Shown here: one piece after another, positions 1 through 11,761 of the stretch | Layout of the letters: the number at the start of each line of letters is the position of its first letter | How positions within the stretch are numbered: position 1 is the first letter of the stretch | NCBI GenBank assembly: GCA_029844215.1 | Contig: CM056733.1 | Location: 9,173,501 to 9,237,500, forward strand | Direction: 5' to 3' | From: Przewalskia tangutica | Taxonomy: Eukaryota > Streptophyta > Magnoliopsida > Solanales > Solanaceae | DNA: 64,000 nt | The notes under the pieces: model-generated | What the model was told of the DNA's origin: nothing | The model's input: the letters and a program-made list of their open reading frames with translations, nothing else | The model's database searches: none | Translations under genes and position numbers: made by a program

Positions 1-206
1 TATCTTCTAACATATTATCCCAACTTTTATCCATGATGTTGAAGAAGCATTGCTATAGCTACTTGATCCATTTCATTGAGTCTTTTATTTTGATTTTGTT
101 TTTGTTTAGTGTTTTACTCGATGGCGAATAAAGTGTAAGTTTGGGGGTGTTTGTTGAGTGTATTTTATACACTCTTTTGAGTCCTTTTTAGTTAGTATTT
201 CAACAA
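1..206 (+). mobile_element. Scrap resembling the 3' end and LTR start of a Tat/Athila-type element
   Basis: No coding sequence is visible. At 137-149 the sequence AAGTTTGGGGGTG resembles the polypurine tract that precedes the 3' LTR of plant Tat/Ogre/Athila elements. It is followed by TG and an AT-rich TTGAGTGTATTTTA stretch that could be the first bases of that LTR. The homology breaks near 206, where a different gypsy gag begins. The assignment rests on the motif alone; the upstream end is outside the window. Confidence 0.35.
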
Positions 207-1170
207 CCTATGGTGGGCAAGGCTTGTTTCAATTATGGTGATCTTGGACATTTCTGGAGAGATTTTCCTAAGCTTAGATTAGTTAGAGCTTAGATATCCA
301 TGGCCCCAACACATCCTTCTAGAGGTACTGTACAATCTAGCAAAGAATTTTCTAAGTCGGGTCGTGGTGGTCATCAGGTCGATAGGGGTGGATATCAGAC
401 TGGTAGTAATGAAACATGTTTAGACCATGATGGTTTCAGTGTTTTCAATCCGAGGGATGCCATGCTCACTTCTATGCTTTCCTTGGTAGGCTAGAGGCTG
501 AGGCATCTAGTGCAGTTATTACAGGTATCATCTTAGTCTGTCATCGGACTACCTCAGTATTAGTTGATTTGGGTTCTACGTTCTCCTATGTGTCTACATA
601 TTTCTCTACTGAACTTGATATATGGTGTGATATGCTTGATGTCCCTATTTGTGTGACTACATAGTAATTCTGTGATAGTAGACTGAGTCTATCAGTCCTG
701 TGTGGTTACTTTCATAGGCTATGATACTTGGGTTGACCTAATTATATTGGATAAGGTAGATGTTGATATTATTTTAGGTATGAACTGGTTATCACATTAT
801 CATGAGATTTTGGACTATCACATCAATATAGCCACTCTAGCGATGTCGGGTATCCAAGGTTAGAATGGAAGGGTACTTCAAGCCCTGCACTGAAGAAAAT
901 TATTTCTTTCCTTCATGCTAGGAAGTTGGTATATAATGTTGTTTGGTGTATATCACATATTTGGGATACGAGTGCTGATACTCCTCCACTTGAGTCTATT
1001 CATGTAGTGTGTGAGTTTTCTGAGGTCGTTTTGATGGATTTGTCGGGCATGCCACCAGATAGAGATATTGATTTTTGCATCATCCCATTTCTATCCCACC
1101 GTACCATATGACACCAGTTGAGCTGAGAGAGTTGAAGGAGCAGTTACAGGATCTATTAAGCAAAGGTTTC
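207..1170 (+). pseudogene. Ty3/gypsy gag-pol fragment (zinc knuckle, protease, start of RT)
   Basis: This is a broken chromovirus polyprotein read on the plus strand in several frames. At 225-269 a CCHC knuckle is recognisable as CFNYGDLGHFWRDFP, but the second and last cysteines are replaced by Tyr and Phe. The aspartic protease motif is at 566-577 as VDLGSTFSYV; related Tekay elements usually have DPGS there. Downstream, MNWLSHYHEILDYH and HARKLV are the linker to reverse transcriptase. The RT start VELRELKEQLQDLLSKGF runs to 1170, where LTR A1 cuts it in the codons for Lys-Gly-Phe. The rest of RT is not found in the window, because the element that interrupts it is itself interrupted and its far end is lost. 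The wording is closest, from memory, to Solanaceae gypsy elements. Multiple stops and frameshifts make it non-functional. Confidence 0.8.
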
Positions 1171-1839
1171 TGTCACGACCCGATCCCGGGCCCGTGACTG
1201 GTGCCTTACCCCGGGCACCCTAGTGATACAACATCAGAGAAAAACCAGCGGAAATAAAAACTCATGAAAGAAAACAGCTAAATAAGAAAACAAAGCAACC
1301 TGCGGTTACCTTTTGTACATAAATGAAAACTTGAGCTACATCCCTTACAAACTGCCCACAACAAAGCATGCACTCTAAGAATTTTAAAACCATAATGACG
1401 GGACAGGGCCTCGCCATGCCCCTGAATGTACAAAAGTCTACTACTTCAGGGAACCGTACCACAAGACAAGCTTCCGGAGATATGGAGCTTTCAGAACCGA
1501 AGCGATCCCAAAAGTGCGGATCAGCAAGCTACGTACCTCAACCTGCGGCATGAACGCAGCCCCCCGAAGGAGGTCAGTACAACAAGTACCAAATATGTGA
1601 AACTGAAAAATACTGTAATGAAATCATAATAGTCTATATAAAGCAGGAGACATGTATGATAGCCAAACTACAGTACACAACATATAAGCTGTCATGTCAA
1701 GATAGGGACTCATGCCCGTGAAATCATCACTCAAATACAACCCGGGAATTTAACCCGCACAATGGCCGCATGCCCCGGCATCTCACCTCGGTATAAGCAT
1801 GGCCCTGTAACCGTCCTAGTGGGCCCATACCCGTGAATC

Positions 1840-2400
1840 ATCCAACATGTCGGTATGCCCAAAGGAGATAACAAGATAACAATCCCTGTGGAAGCATACC
1901 CGTGGGCCACCCAATGTGTCGGTATGTCCAAACAACTAACAAGATAATACTCACTGTGGAAGCATACCCGTGGGCTACCCAACGTGTCAGTATGTCCAAA
2001 CAAATAACAAGAGAACACTCACCGTGGAAGCATACCCGTGGGCTACCCAACGTGTCAGTATGTCCAATCAAATAACAATAATAACACCCCTAATGGAAGC
2101 ATACCCGTGGGCCTCCCAACGTGTCAGTATGTCCATCAAGAATCGATATAGTGGAAGCATACCTGTGGGCTACCCAACATGTCAGTATGTCCAAACAAAT
2201 AACAAGAGAACACTCACCGTGGAAGCATACCCGTGGGCTACCCAACGTGTCAGTATGTCCAATCAAATAACAATAATAACACCCCTAATGGAAGCATACC
2301 CGTGGGCCTCCCAACGTGTCAGTATGTCCATCAAGAATCGATATAGTGGAAGCATACCCGTGGGCTACCCAACGTGTCAGTATGTCCATCAATCAACCAG
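1840..2400 (-). repeat. LTR sub-repeats, family A, with about 195-bp higher-order unit
   Basis: About eight monomers of roughly 66-76 bp carry the core CCCAACGTGTCAGTATGTCC after ATACCCGTGGGC. A run of three monomers, recognisable by the linkers AACAAGAGAACACTCACCG, AACAATAATAACACCCC and AAGAATCGATATAGTGG, is present twice almost unchanged (about 2000-2160 and 2195-2350). This indicates recent block duplication. Confidence 0.85.
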
Positions 2401-4164
2401 ATAGTCGGCCCTCCAACGAGAGACGCGGTAGCACAGAAATACAACACTTGCACAACAAAAGCTATCATAACAAGCCTAGGCCAGTTCAACGTACTTTCAT
2501 TTCATGTCAACAATTCCGGGCTTCAACCCCAAAATACTACATACTTTAATTCCTTCAAAACAAAGACCTCTTTCTACGTAAAAGCCACACGATACTAACA
2601 CCCGTAGTATCGAACACATTCAGGTTTAAATCAAGCACTTTAAACACTTTTTAGCACAACGTCAAGTATACCATTTAAAAATCCAATTATCTAACCCCTT
2701 TAGGATCAAGGTACTCCTACCTCTTATAACCAAGCCACATATGTTTTTCCATCACAAAGAATTCAATATTTGAAAACAAGTTACCAATCTAAATCCAATA
2801 ATGAATCCATTTCTTTATTTTCCATAAAGTCGTTATAACTAACTTCCCATAAAGCTATTATAACACTTTATGTTTTAAAACAATACAAGACAAAACCATG
2901 TCTTTCTTTTAAAACAAAACACTTCAAATTCTTAAATCTCTTTCTTTTAGAAAACGAGTTCCTTACTTTGGAATTTTCAAGAAGATCGAAACTTGATTTC
3001 AATAATTCTTATTAGAGCAGTCATGATCTAGGAAATGTAATACAATTTTGTCTTATCTTAGCTTCTATGCAGATGGAGGTTTCTACTGGTTTTAATATAA
3101 TTAATTGTCATTACTATTTCCTTTATTAACGCTGCATTGGCTTGTTCGATTCTTATTCCCATTTTCGAAATTTATGTAACATTACTCTTTTAAAAACCAA
3201 GTACTCATTTCTCACGAATGAGGTTTCACACTTTTCAACACCATTTAGGTCAATTATAAGTCAAGTCTCTTATCTTTTGAAATCAACAAACCATTTTTTT
3301 ACCTTCATAAAATGGTTATAACAAACGTCCCATAAAGCCGTTATAACACTTTATGTTTTAAACCAACCAATTACAACTATAGGCCCTTATGAGACCAAGA
3401 GGGCTTATTCTTTAACCACCGAGTACTTATTACTAACGAATAAGATTTTCCTACTTTTCAAACAATCAAGACCTTCACACTTCATATCAAGTCAAGGCAC
3501 AACAAGGGAAATCAAATTCCTTTAACACACGTGCATCTACTGCACTATATATTTCACAAGTAATCATGCTGAAGAGGATAGGAAGAATCACATACCTCGC
3601 GACGATTATCGACGGTTAGCAAAATGCTCCACAGTACTATCCCCCTTAAGTAGAATATGCTACTCGTAGTACTTCAATCCTATAAGGGTCATAAAACGTC
3701 TATCAAACTCTAGTTTCGAACGTAGAATAACTAAGTGCAATGTCCCTACATTCTACGGAAATTTGGACAGAACTTCCTTTGTTTCTACTAACTTTGCCAC
3801 CTTTTTCAAGGTCGAATTTTAATAACCAACGCCACATTTAAGGCACACAATTCAGCTAACCACAAAGGGGATTACACGCCTTTACAGGACGCGTAAAATT
3901 CCGCCCCACAATGATACAAAATAACCCAATAATTTCCATGCCATTCTTGACCAACAATATAACCAATACTAACCCCTTTCAACTCTTTTCCAATCCAAGT
4001 TCTTAGGTCTAACATGATATCTAGCCCTAGACATCTTCAACAACTACAATTTCCCCCTTTACAACTTGCGACGACCAAATTAGAAATCCAATTGAAGTTA
4101 CAATATTAAGGCTAACATGCCCATTTTCGGTTTCAACAAGACAACAAGATCCAAATCTATTCAA

Positions 4165-4290
4165 ATATAACAGCCTCAGGCTCAATTCTAAACTACTAAA
4201 ATATAACAGCCTCAGGCTCATTTCTAAACTACTAAAATATAACAGCCTCAGGCTCATTTCTAAACTACTATAACAAGTATAACTCATATC
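4165..4290 (-). repeat. 36-bp tandem sub-repeats in LTR A1
   Basis: Three direct copies of a 36-bp unit contain the 11-bp palindrome AGCCT-C-AGGCT. The same unit occurs about five times in each LTR of A2 in the opposite orientation. Short open frames across it are a by-product of the period being a multiple of three. Confidence 0.8.
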
Positions 4291-5065
4291 CAAGAGAAGG
4301 GGAAACTTTTACCTTTGGAGAAACCCACAAAAGCCCCTTTCTTCCACTTCTTTTCCGTCAAACTCGTCCACCAGCGCTCCCCACAAGTTTACCCACACTT
4401 TTCCTTCTTGCCGCCGCTCCAACAATTTCTCCTAAGCTAGGTTTTCTTCAAAAATCTAGAGAGAAGGGAGAGGGTTTCTTAGGAGGGTTTCCAAGATGAA
4501 ATGGCCAAGTCTTCCAAGACTTGGCCCTAAAATAGGACCCTATTCTGGTCAAAAAGATGGGAGGGATACTTGTCACCCTCCCATAGGCTTTTAACAAAAT
4601 ATCCCCGATTTCGTCTTTTTACCGCGAAAAATCCGCCGCCGCGCCCTCACACGGCTGCCGGCGCTTCCACTCTCCGGAAAGTTCCAAGATTCCGCTGCCT
4701 CGCATTCCGGCCAAGAGCGCTGCAACCCCGCGGACTCCCAAGATAACCGCGCCGCGCCTCAGATTCGGCCAAGCCGCTGTACTTGAACCGAAATCGCTTC
4801 CCGATCAAGCACCTAACTTGTAACTTCCATAACTTTTGACTCTGATGTCCTATCGACGAACGGTTTGTTGCGTTGGGAACTAGATTTAACGGACTACACA
4901 CTAGGCTTTTTAAACACCTCGAAATTCTCAACAACTGGGGTACAACACTACAAGGTAGACTCAAAATCCGTCCAACACATGTTTGTCAACTTATCTTTCA
5001 ACTTTCAAATCTGATCTTCCTTGGTATGTTTTTATCTTATCTTCTTGAATTTACGGGGTGTAACA

Positions 5066-5100
5066 TTCTTCCCCCCTTAGAAACATTCGTCCCGAATGTT
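5066..5100 (-). other. Polypurine tract and adjoining hairpin of A1
   Basis: The minus-strand tract AAGGGGGGAAGAA (5066-5078) abuts the 3' LTR and would prime plus-strand DNA. Immediately upstream in the element is a perfect 8-bp inverted repeat, AACATTCG / CGAATGTT, with a 3-nt loop (5082-5100). Confidence 0.85.
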
Positions 5101-5572
5101 CCTTCTAAGTCTCCAAAACGCAGACGCCGGTATAGTCTTCACCACTGCACTTACAAAAGAATCAGTTATGCCACTCATGGACTTATCACCCGAATATACT
5201 CCCCGCATACTATGTACTCTGAAAAGGATCACTGTAAAATCTTTTACTCTAGCCGGCCTTACCTCTAAGGTCTCGATTGTTATAAATTCTAAAGCTCACA
5301 CTTGTCTCGTCTCCCGACTTACCCATTTTCAACTACCCATGCTTCTAAATCACTTTTTTTTACACAAAGCTATCCGAACATGGCACTCCGCATGTATCTA
5401 CCATAACCACATAAACAAGTCTCTTAAGGGCTAAAGATATCTCCGCAACTACTGCCTCACTTTCCCTTTGTCGCTCTAATCATAATCACGCTGCAGGTGC
5501 CTAGCTAAATAAGGCGATGAACCACCACCGATCCCGGCGTCGAGTCATCCTCTCAGTATCCCTCCTACTTGG

Positions 5573-6045
5573 ACATCCTCCCATCCCATGGCCCTGACGG
5601 CCACAGGTATAACAATCTCCCAAGCTAGCACGACACCCTGAGGATCATCCTCAGCTCTCTATCCATAGAACTCTGGCGAACTGCAACTCAAGAAATCCCG
5701 AAGTTTCAGATTATCAGATCTAGGGTGAATCACTGGTACTGCCGGAACCACCGGCCCTCGTCTGTCCTCATTCCTAGCCACATGCCTAGCTAGTAAATGG
5801 GTCATTTCCTTGTAACTCATATCCTCGGCTCCTGGTCGTGAAAATGGAGGCTCAGGTATCGTGGCCTCAGTAGAAACTGCTGCCGCTCTAAACTCTGCTG
5901 GGGCTAGCGGCGTCATAAAACTCGTCGTCTGAAGTACTATCTCAGGTAATGACCAGGCCTGTGCCCTCGTAACCCTCTGTGTTCTACTCGTAGCTCCCTC
6001 TGCTGTCTTGCCCATCTGGGCTCTGGTTGCCTTTCGCAGAGGCAT
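5573..6045 (-). pseudogene. gag: gag of A1, capsid region deleted
   Basis: The start ATG on the minus strand is at 6045 and gives MPLRKATRAQMGKTAEG, the N-terminus shared with B and A2 Gag. The frame is open for about 128 residues to LRDFLSCSSPEFYG. It then meets a stop, and an abrupt jump near 5640 leads into the nucleocapsid zinc knuckle CYTCGRQGHGMGGC (5573-5614), an intact C-x2-C-x4-H-x4-C. The whole capsid core present in A2 and B2 (with DTAVDWFDSWELSRGEH and VREYNVEFDSLARY) is missing, a deletion of several hundred bases. The breakpoint lies in CTGAGGATCATCCTCAG, a palindromic run, at about 5638-5656. Gag would normally form the virus-like particle; this copy cannot. Confidence 0.8.
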
Positions 6046-6251
6046 AACGGGTACATAAGAATACGCCAGAGGGAGTCCAACTTATAACACAGCTCTAAGG
6101 CACGATCTCAGAGTGAGAAGAATGGAAACCAATCCTAAATATCCTGCAGCCTCCTGATTATAGATGTGGTGCACAACACATCGATAATCAAGACTCTACT
6201 AGATACGGTCTGTAGACACTTTTCGAGGATTAACTGCTCTGATACCATTTT
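6046..6251 (-). other. Leader and primer binding site of A1
   Basis: The primer site TGGTATCAGAGC (minus, 6236-6247) is complementary to the 3' end of initiator tRNA-Met and lies 4 nt inside the LTR. The leader contains the 36-nt hairpin at 6155-6190. Its stem pair variable between families is A-U here (GATGTG with CACATC), and its loop holds GTGCAC. The rest, up to the gag start, is noncoding and similar in A, B and C. Confidence 0.85.
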
Positions 6252-7902
6252 TGTCACGACCCGATCCCGGGCCCGTGACTGGTGCCTTACCCCGGGCACC
6301 CTAGTGAAACAACATCAGAGAAAAACCAGCGGAAATAAAAACTCATGAAAGAAAACAGCTAAATAAGAAAACAGGCTAACCCAAACGGTTACCTTTTTGT
6401 ACATAAATGAAAACTTGAGCATATCCCTTACAAACTCGCCACAACAAAGGCTGCACTCTAAGAATTTTAAAACCATAATGACGGGACAGGGCCCCGCCAT
6501 GCCCCTGAATGTACAAAAGTCTACTACTTCAGGGAACCGTACCACAAGACAAGCTTCCGGAGATATGGAGCTTTCCGAGAACTGAACCGCGATCCTAAGA
6601 GTGCGGATCAACAAACTATGTACCTCAACCTGCGGCATGAACACAGCCCCCCGAAGGAGGTCAGTACAACATGTACCAAGTATGTGAAACTAAAAAATAC
6701 TGTAAATGAAATCATAATAGTCTATATAAAGCAGGAGACATGTATGATAACCAAACTACAGTACACAACATATAAGCGATCATGTCAAGATAGGACTCAT
6801 GCCCGTGAAATCATCACTCAAATACAACCCGAATTTAACCCGCACAACGGCCGCATGCCCCAAGATCTCACCTCGGTATAAGCATGGCCTGGAACCGCCC
6901 TAGTGGGCCCATACCCGTGGACCATCCAACGTGTCGGTATGCCCAAAGGAGATAACAAGATAACAATCCTCGGAAGATACCCGCTGGCCACCCAACGGTC
7001 GGTATGTCCAAACAACTAACAAGATAATACTCATCATGGAAGCATACCCGGCTACCCAACGTGTCGATGTCCAAACAAATAACAAGAGAACACTCACCGT
7101 GGAAGCATACCCGCGGCTACCCAACGTGTCGGTATGTCCAATCAAATAACAATAATAACACCCCAATGGAAGCATACCCGGCCTCCCAACGTGTCAGTAT
7201 GTCCATCAAGAATCGATATAGTGGAAGCATACCCGTGGGCTACCCAACGTGTCAGTATGTCCAAACAAATAACAAGAGAACACTCACCGTGGAAGCATAC
7301 CCGTGGGCTACCCAACGTGTCAGTATGTCCAATCAAATAACAATAATAACACCCCTAATGGAAGCATACCCGTGGGCCTCCCAACGTGTCAGTATGTCCA
7401 TCAAGAATCAATATAAGGAAGCATACCCGCTGGCTACCCAACGTGTCGGTATGTCCATCAATCAACCGTATAGTCGGCCTCCAACGAGACGCCAGAGTAC
7501 GTAAATACAACACTTGCACAACAAAAGCTATCATAACAAGCCTAGGCCAGTTCAACGTACTTTCATTTCATGTCAACAATTCCGGGTTTCAACCCCAAAA
7601 TACAACATACTTTCATTCCTTCAAAACAAAGACCTCTTTCTACGTAAAAGCCACACGATACTAACACCCGTAGTATCGAACACATTCAGGTTTAAATCAA
7701 GCACTTTAAACACTTTTTAGCACAACGTCAAGTATACCATTTAAAAATCCAATTATCTAACCCCTTTAGGATCAAGGTACTCCTACCTCTTATAACCAAG
7801 CCACGTATGTTTTTCCATCACAAAGAATTCAATATTTGAAAACAAGTTACCAATCTAAATCCAATAATGAATCCATTTCTTTATTTTCCATAAAGTCATT
7901 AT
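6252..7902 (-). repeat. 5' LTR of A1, truncated by B1
   Basis: The inner end GGGTCGTGACA (minus) is at 6252. The sequence follows the 3' LTR of A1 closely, including sub-repeats at about 6905-7465. It stops at 7902 in the run equivalent to 2822-2870 of the other LTR, where the B1 LTR begins. ATTAT (7898-7902) would be the left half of the B1 target duplication. Confidence 0.9.
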
Positions 7903-9909
7903 TGTCACGACCCGTTCCGGGGCCCGTGACTGGTGCCTTACCCGGGCACCCAAGTAGTCATACATCAGAGTAATCAGCGGAAATATAAAAACAAGACATG
8001 AAACAGTTGTAAAATGAGACACAGTTTTATGTGAGAAAATGTCGCCGTTCGGCATATATATAAAAACAAAGTTTTGTAGTTACATCCCAACTGTACAATA
8101 GGACTACAGACCTCTAAGAAGATAAACAACTATGGCGGGACAGGTCCCCGCCATACCCTGAATGTACAAAACTATATACAACAACAGGGAGATCATACCC
8201 AAAAGTCGAGCCTCCGGAGAAGATGGAGCTCCTGACACCAAAGCAAAGAGATCATAAGGATGTGGATCTAGCACCTGCTTGCCCTTACCGCGGTGATAAC
8301 GCACTTCGGGCGAGGTCGATAACAGTACTAAGTATGTGAAATCAGAAGCATCAAGTAAAATCAAAGTATTTAAAGCCATTTGTAAATACAACCGGTTTAA
8401 TCGCACATAGTGCCACAACATAAACAAGAGCAAAATAGATATAATGTAATCGGTCTTTCCTAGGCCGCGAATGATCGGGCAAGGCCGATCGCCCATAGTA
8501 TTATTATGCGTGCCTAGTCCTCGACTTCCCGCACCGCATAGTCATACACGCACTCGCACGAGGTATTCTCGACGGGGTAGCTAACCCCTGCATTCTCCCC
8601 GACTCCCGCACCGCATAGTCTCAATAGACCGCATAGTCACACGCATCGCATAGGCATCCCCGTGACGGCTAAAACACCTAATGATCAATCACGAACTCCC
8701 GCACTCGCATAGTCTCACAGACCGCATAGCCGTATAGACCGCATCGCGGTGGCAAGCCCTGTATAACAAGTCAAGGGTAGGTGATATAATAACAAGATAA
8801 TCGACTTACCGCTTAGCAACGTAAGCACAACAAGAATGACTTTTCATAACATCACAAGACACTAACACACGTAGCATCATAATATGTCTATTTATCAATC
8901 AATCTTACTACACCTTACGTAAATCAATACAAGTTTTTATAAGCAAATAAGTAAACGCTTCTTTTATCTTTCTTAAGTTGTTATACCTAACTTCCCCTAA
9001 AGCTACTATAACTCTTAAGCTTTTGTTTAAAAACCAAATGTTTCTCTTAAAAATGATTCAAGATTCTTTTGAAATGCTTCAAGATCTTTATTATTCAAAG
9101 CTTAAGTCAAAAACATTGTCGTAATTATTATTCAGCTTAAGTCAAAAGACATTGCCGTAATTATTATTCGCTTAACACGTACGCTCACCGTACTATATAT
9201 ATATTTAAAATATCATGCTCAAGAGTATAGGAAAAATCACATACCTTCTCGGCGAAAACCACCTGCCAAGTCGAATATGTCGCGCGCAGAGAATCAACCT
9301 ATAATAGTCAGACACGTCTATCAACGTCTAGACTACTCTGTAAATAGTTCTAAGCAGAGGGTCCTCTATTCTACGGAAAATTGGGCAATACTTCCCTACC
9401 CGTCAAGCTACTCAAGTCTATTGTGAAAACAGTCCTATGTAAGTACAGTTCAATTATTCTTCTTTTATACCCTTCTACTGTGATAACAGTTCAATTTTAT
9501 TCATTAATATCTTTCATATCTTATACTCAAGTCTTAACTATTCTTATATGTAATATCCAATTACAATAGAAGGACAAGAGTATTTACCTCGATAAACCCA
9601 AAATTATCCAAGTTAAAAGTCGCTCCTGAGCAAGGTTTAGCTCCTAATTTGTACGCTCCGATAGCTCCAAGAACCCTTAGAAGTTCCCAACAACTTCTAC
9701 TAAAATACTATAAGGGAATTGGGCTAGGGTATTTGGAAGACAACTATATACCAAGGGGGTGTCGGCCAGTGGCTAGAGAGGGAGAGAGGGTGTTTCGCTA
9801 GGCTCCTTTGAGTGGGAGATCTCTTGGACGAGAAGCTCACAAGGAGAGGAGGTATTTTAGCCTTGGAAAGTTTGATTTGTGGATGAAGAACTCTTCATCT
9901 TAAGGGGGG

Positions 9910-9917
9910 TATTTATA
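9910..9917 (-). promoter_or_regulatory. Probable TATA box of LTR B1
   Basis: TATAAATA follows CTTGACC on the minus strand, about 410 bp into the LTR. The same string in the same context recurs in every complete B and C LTR, as expected for the core promoter that defines the U3/R border. Confidence 0.7.
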
Positions 9918-10089
9918 GGTCAAGAAATGGCCAACCAATGGCCAAGATGAAGCCAAGTGCAAGGCAAGTGTAGGGTGGAGATTCACCCAAGTGTCCTTAT
10001 CCATCTACTACACAAATATCCTACCAACTCCTTGACTTGTGCAAAGGCACAAAAAACGTGCCAATCCAAGCCTCAAGTTGCCGTCCAAT

Positions 10090-10111
10090 GAGGGTGACAA
10101 GTGTCACCCTC
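10090..10111 (-). promoter_or_regulatory. U3 inverted repeat with TGACA/TGTCA cores (B1)
   Basis: Arms GAGGGTGACA and TGTCACCCTC are perfect over 10 bp with a 2-bp centre, about 175 bp upstream of the TATA box. Related forms occur in families A, B and C. A paired transcription-factor site is one reading (inference). Confidence 0.55.
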
Positions 10112-10326
10112 CCGTTGGTCCAAAATATTTCATCTCTCGGAAAAATCCGCAAAAATTATAAATGACATAGCCGGAATTTACCCTACGCGAGTTTAGTAAA
10201 ACGTTTCGTCGAAAAACGATTCTTTAAGTGAGTTGTGTACAAACATTTTTCGTCCAATGCCTAACCAAGGCTAAACTTTTGTACGTACGTCCTCACGTAC
10301 ATACTATGGAAATAAGGGGTATAACA

Positions 10327-10361
10327 TTCTCCCCTCCTTAGAAACATTCGTCCCGAATGTT
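10327..10361 (-). other. Polypurine tract and hairpin of B1
   Basis: Minus-strand TAAGGAGGGGAGAA (10327-10340) abuts the LTR. AACATTCG / CGAATGTT arms lie at 10343-10361. Confidence 0.85.
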
Positions 10362-10479
10362 CCTTCCCAAGACAGTTAACGATAAAATACCTCACAACTT
10401 AACAGTTTGCAAGTGCCACACATGGCCACAATATAACACTTAAGCAAATACGATAATTAAAAACCAAAGACATAGGAAA

Positions 10480-11761
10480 GTAAGTTACCCGAGGTGTGGG
10501 AATAAGTGAGATACCTCGCCTCATGTCCTCGCCTTCCCATGTCATCTCCTCCTCGAACTCGTTCGCCACGTAACTTTGACTAAGCCACGCCCTGGTCCGC
10601 AGATGCCTAACTCGACGATCGATTATCGCTATGGGAATCTCTCATACGATAACCCCTGGTCACCGACATCGCCAATCGGATGCACTCTAGATGGATCCTC
10701 GATACATCTCCTCAAAGATAGAAACATGAAACACCGGATGCACCGCCTCCGGACGGACGGCAGATCCAACTCATAGGCAACCTTGCCTACCTCGCGACAA
10801 CTGACACGCCCAATGTACCTTGGGCCGAAGCCTTTCTTTCCGAATCTCATCACACCCTTCATGGGTAACACCTTCAGAAAACCCAATCATCAACCTCGAA
10901 CTCGGATGCCGACGACGATGATCTGCGTATGACTTATGTCGACTCGAAATCGCCAAGAATCGCCTCGATAAGCTTCACCTTATCCATCGCTGCGCACCAA
11001 ATCTGGTCCTACTAATCGCACTCGCCATTATCGAACCATTTATCGGCGACCGCACTTCCTCCCATACAAGGCCTCATAAGGCGCAACTGAATACCGGAGT
11101 GGTAGCTATTATTATACGCAAACTCAACTAGAGGCAAATGATCCTCCCTACCTCGGTCAAATACACAGCTCGCAGATATCCTCAAAAGTCCGATAGCGCC
11201 ACCGTCCCGTCTGCTGTGGATGGAATGCGACTGTGCTCACTGCGCCCCTAAACCTTCTCGAAAGACCTCCGTAAGTTAGCCGTGAACCGCTCCTGCTGCG
11301 ATATGATCGAAATAGGGACTCCATGCACCGACGATCTCTGATATAAAGTCCGCATAATCCTCGGTACCAAAAGTCGCCCCGACGGAAGAAAGTGGCTGAT
11401 TTCACACCGCCGACGATAACCCATATAGAATCATGTCTCTCTAAGTGCGAGGTAATCCCGTGATAAAGTCCATGTTGATCACCTCCCACTTCCGTGTCGG
11501 GATCTCTATCGTCACAACAAACCACCGTGCCTCCGTGCTCTACCTTCACCGCCGACAACACGCATCGAGCTACGAACTCGCAACGCCCCTCTTCAAGCCA
11601 TCCCACCAATACATAGATCTAAGGTCATGGTACATCTTGGTCGACTTCGATGGATAGAGTAACGCGCCGCGTGCTTCCCAAGAACTCGCCTAAGTCCTCA
11701 AACATCTGAGCACACAACTCGCCTCAAACCTTAGCACCCCATCAAAGCTACCTCAAAAGGA
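10480..11761 (-). pseudogene. pol: pol 3' part of B1: integrase and chromodomain
   Basis: Minus-strand reading in several frames. The integrase C-terminal part shows SPMKGVMRFGKKG (10830-10880), then KVAYELDLPS and RRCIEDPSRVHPI. A damaged chromodomain region follows near 10480-10640, where related copies read DRQVRRLRTKDVASVKVLW. The catalytic core is in 11157-11609, where HDSIWVIVGG and HPQQTGRW (from HPQTDGQ) can be recognised through frameshifts. The segment stops at AGGA (11758-11761), where B2 is inserted; the upstream remainder continues at 42372. Integrase would insert the cDNA, and the chromodomain is thought to guide such elements to heterochromatin. The copy is heavily frameshifted, many breaks falling at CAG/CTG positions that other copies keep. 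Confidence 0.75.

Larger units (their letters stand above)
1171..5065 (-). repeat. 3' LTR of A1 (family A)
   Basis: On the minus strand it starts TGTTACACCCCG (5065 downwards) and ends GGGTCGTGACA (1171). At 3895 bp it is the longest LTR in the window. It holds two sub-repeat arrays (1840-2400 and 4165-4290) and a GC-rich block at about 4620-4790. A CATAAAG/CTTTATG inverted repeat lies at 3331-3355. The stretch around 3063-3170 is closely similar to family C LTRs. The longer size relative to the A2 LTRs (about 3.34 kb) is largely due to extra sub-repeats. Confidence 0.9.
1171..7902 (-). mobile_element. Element A1: gag-only (TR-GAG-like) Ty3/gypsy element, 5' LTR truncated
   Basis: Read on the minus strand: partial 5' LTR (6252-7902), primer site, leader, shrunken gag (5573-6045), 3' noncoding module, polypurine tract, 3' LTR (1171-5065). 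The internal region is only about 1.2 kb and has no protease, RT, RNase H or integrase remnant. It is inserted in the RT of the plus-strand fragment ending at 1170. Its own 5' LTR is cut at 7902 by B1, and the missing outer part of that LTR is nowhere in the window. No target duplication can be checked, because only one flank survives. Confidence 0.85.
7903..10326 (-). repeat. 3' LTR of B1 (family B)
   Basis: 2424 bp; minus-strand start TGTTATACCCC (10326), end GGGTCGTGACA (7903). It carries a TATAAATA box (9910-9917) and an inverted repeat (10090-10111). A tandem pair of about 38-bp units (about 9095-9175) and a block of short CGCATAG-containing repeats (about 8520-8760) are also present. 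Its 5' partner is not in the window. Confidence 0.92.

Noticed and set aside
1840..2400. CRISPR-like array of repeats and spacers
   Set aside because: The spacers repeat too, the array lies inside an LTR, and its relatives occur at the same place in other LTRs of a plant retrotransposon.
4027..4293. Small leucine-rich membrane protein (repeats of SLRLLYF)
   Set aside because: Product of the 36-bp LTR sub-repeats; the same reading appears in the A2 LTRs in the other orientation, with no gene context.
6236..6247. tRNA gene suggested by the tRNA-Met-like 12-mer
   Set aside because: Only the primer-binding complement is present; no acceptor stem, anticodon arm or T arm surrounds it.
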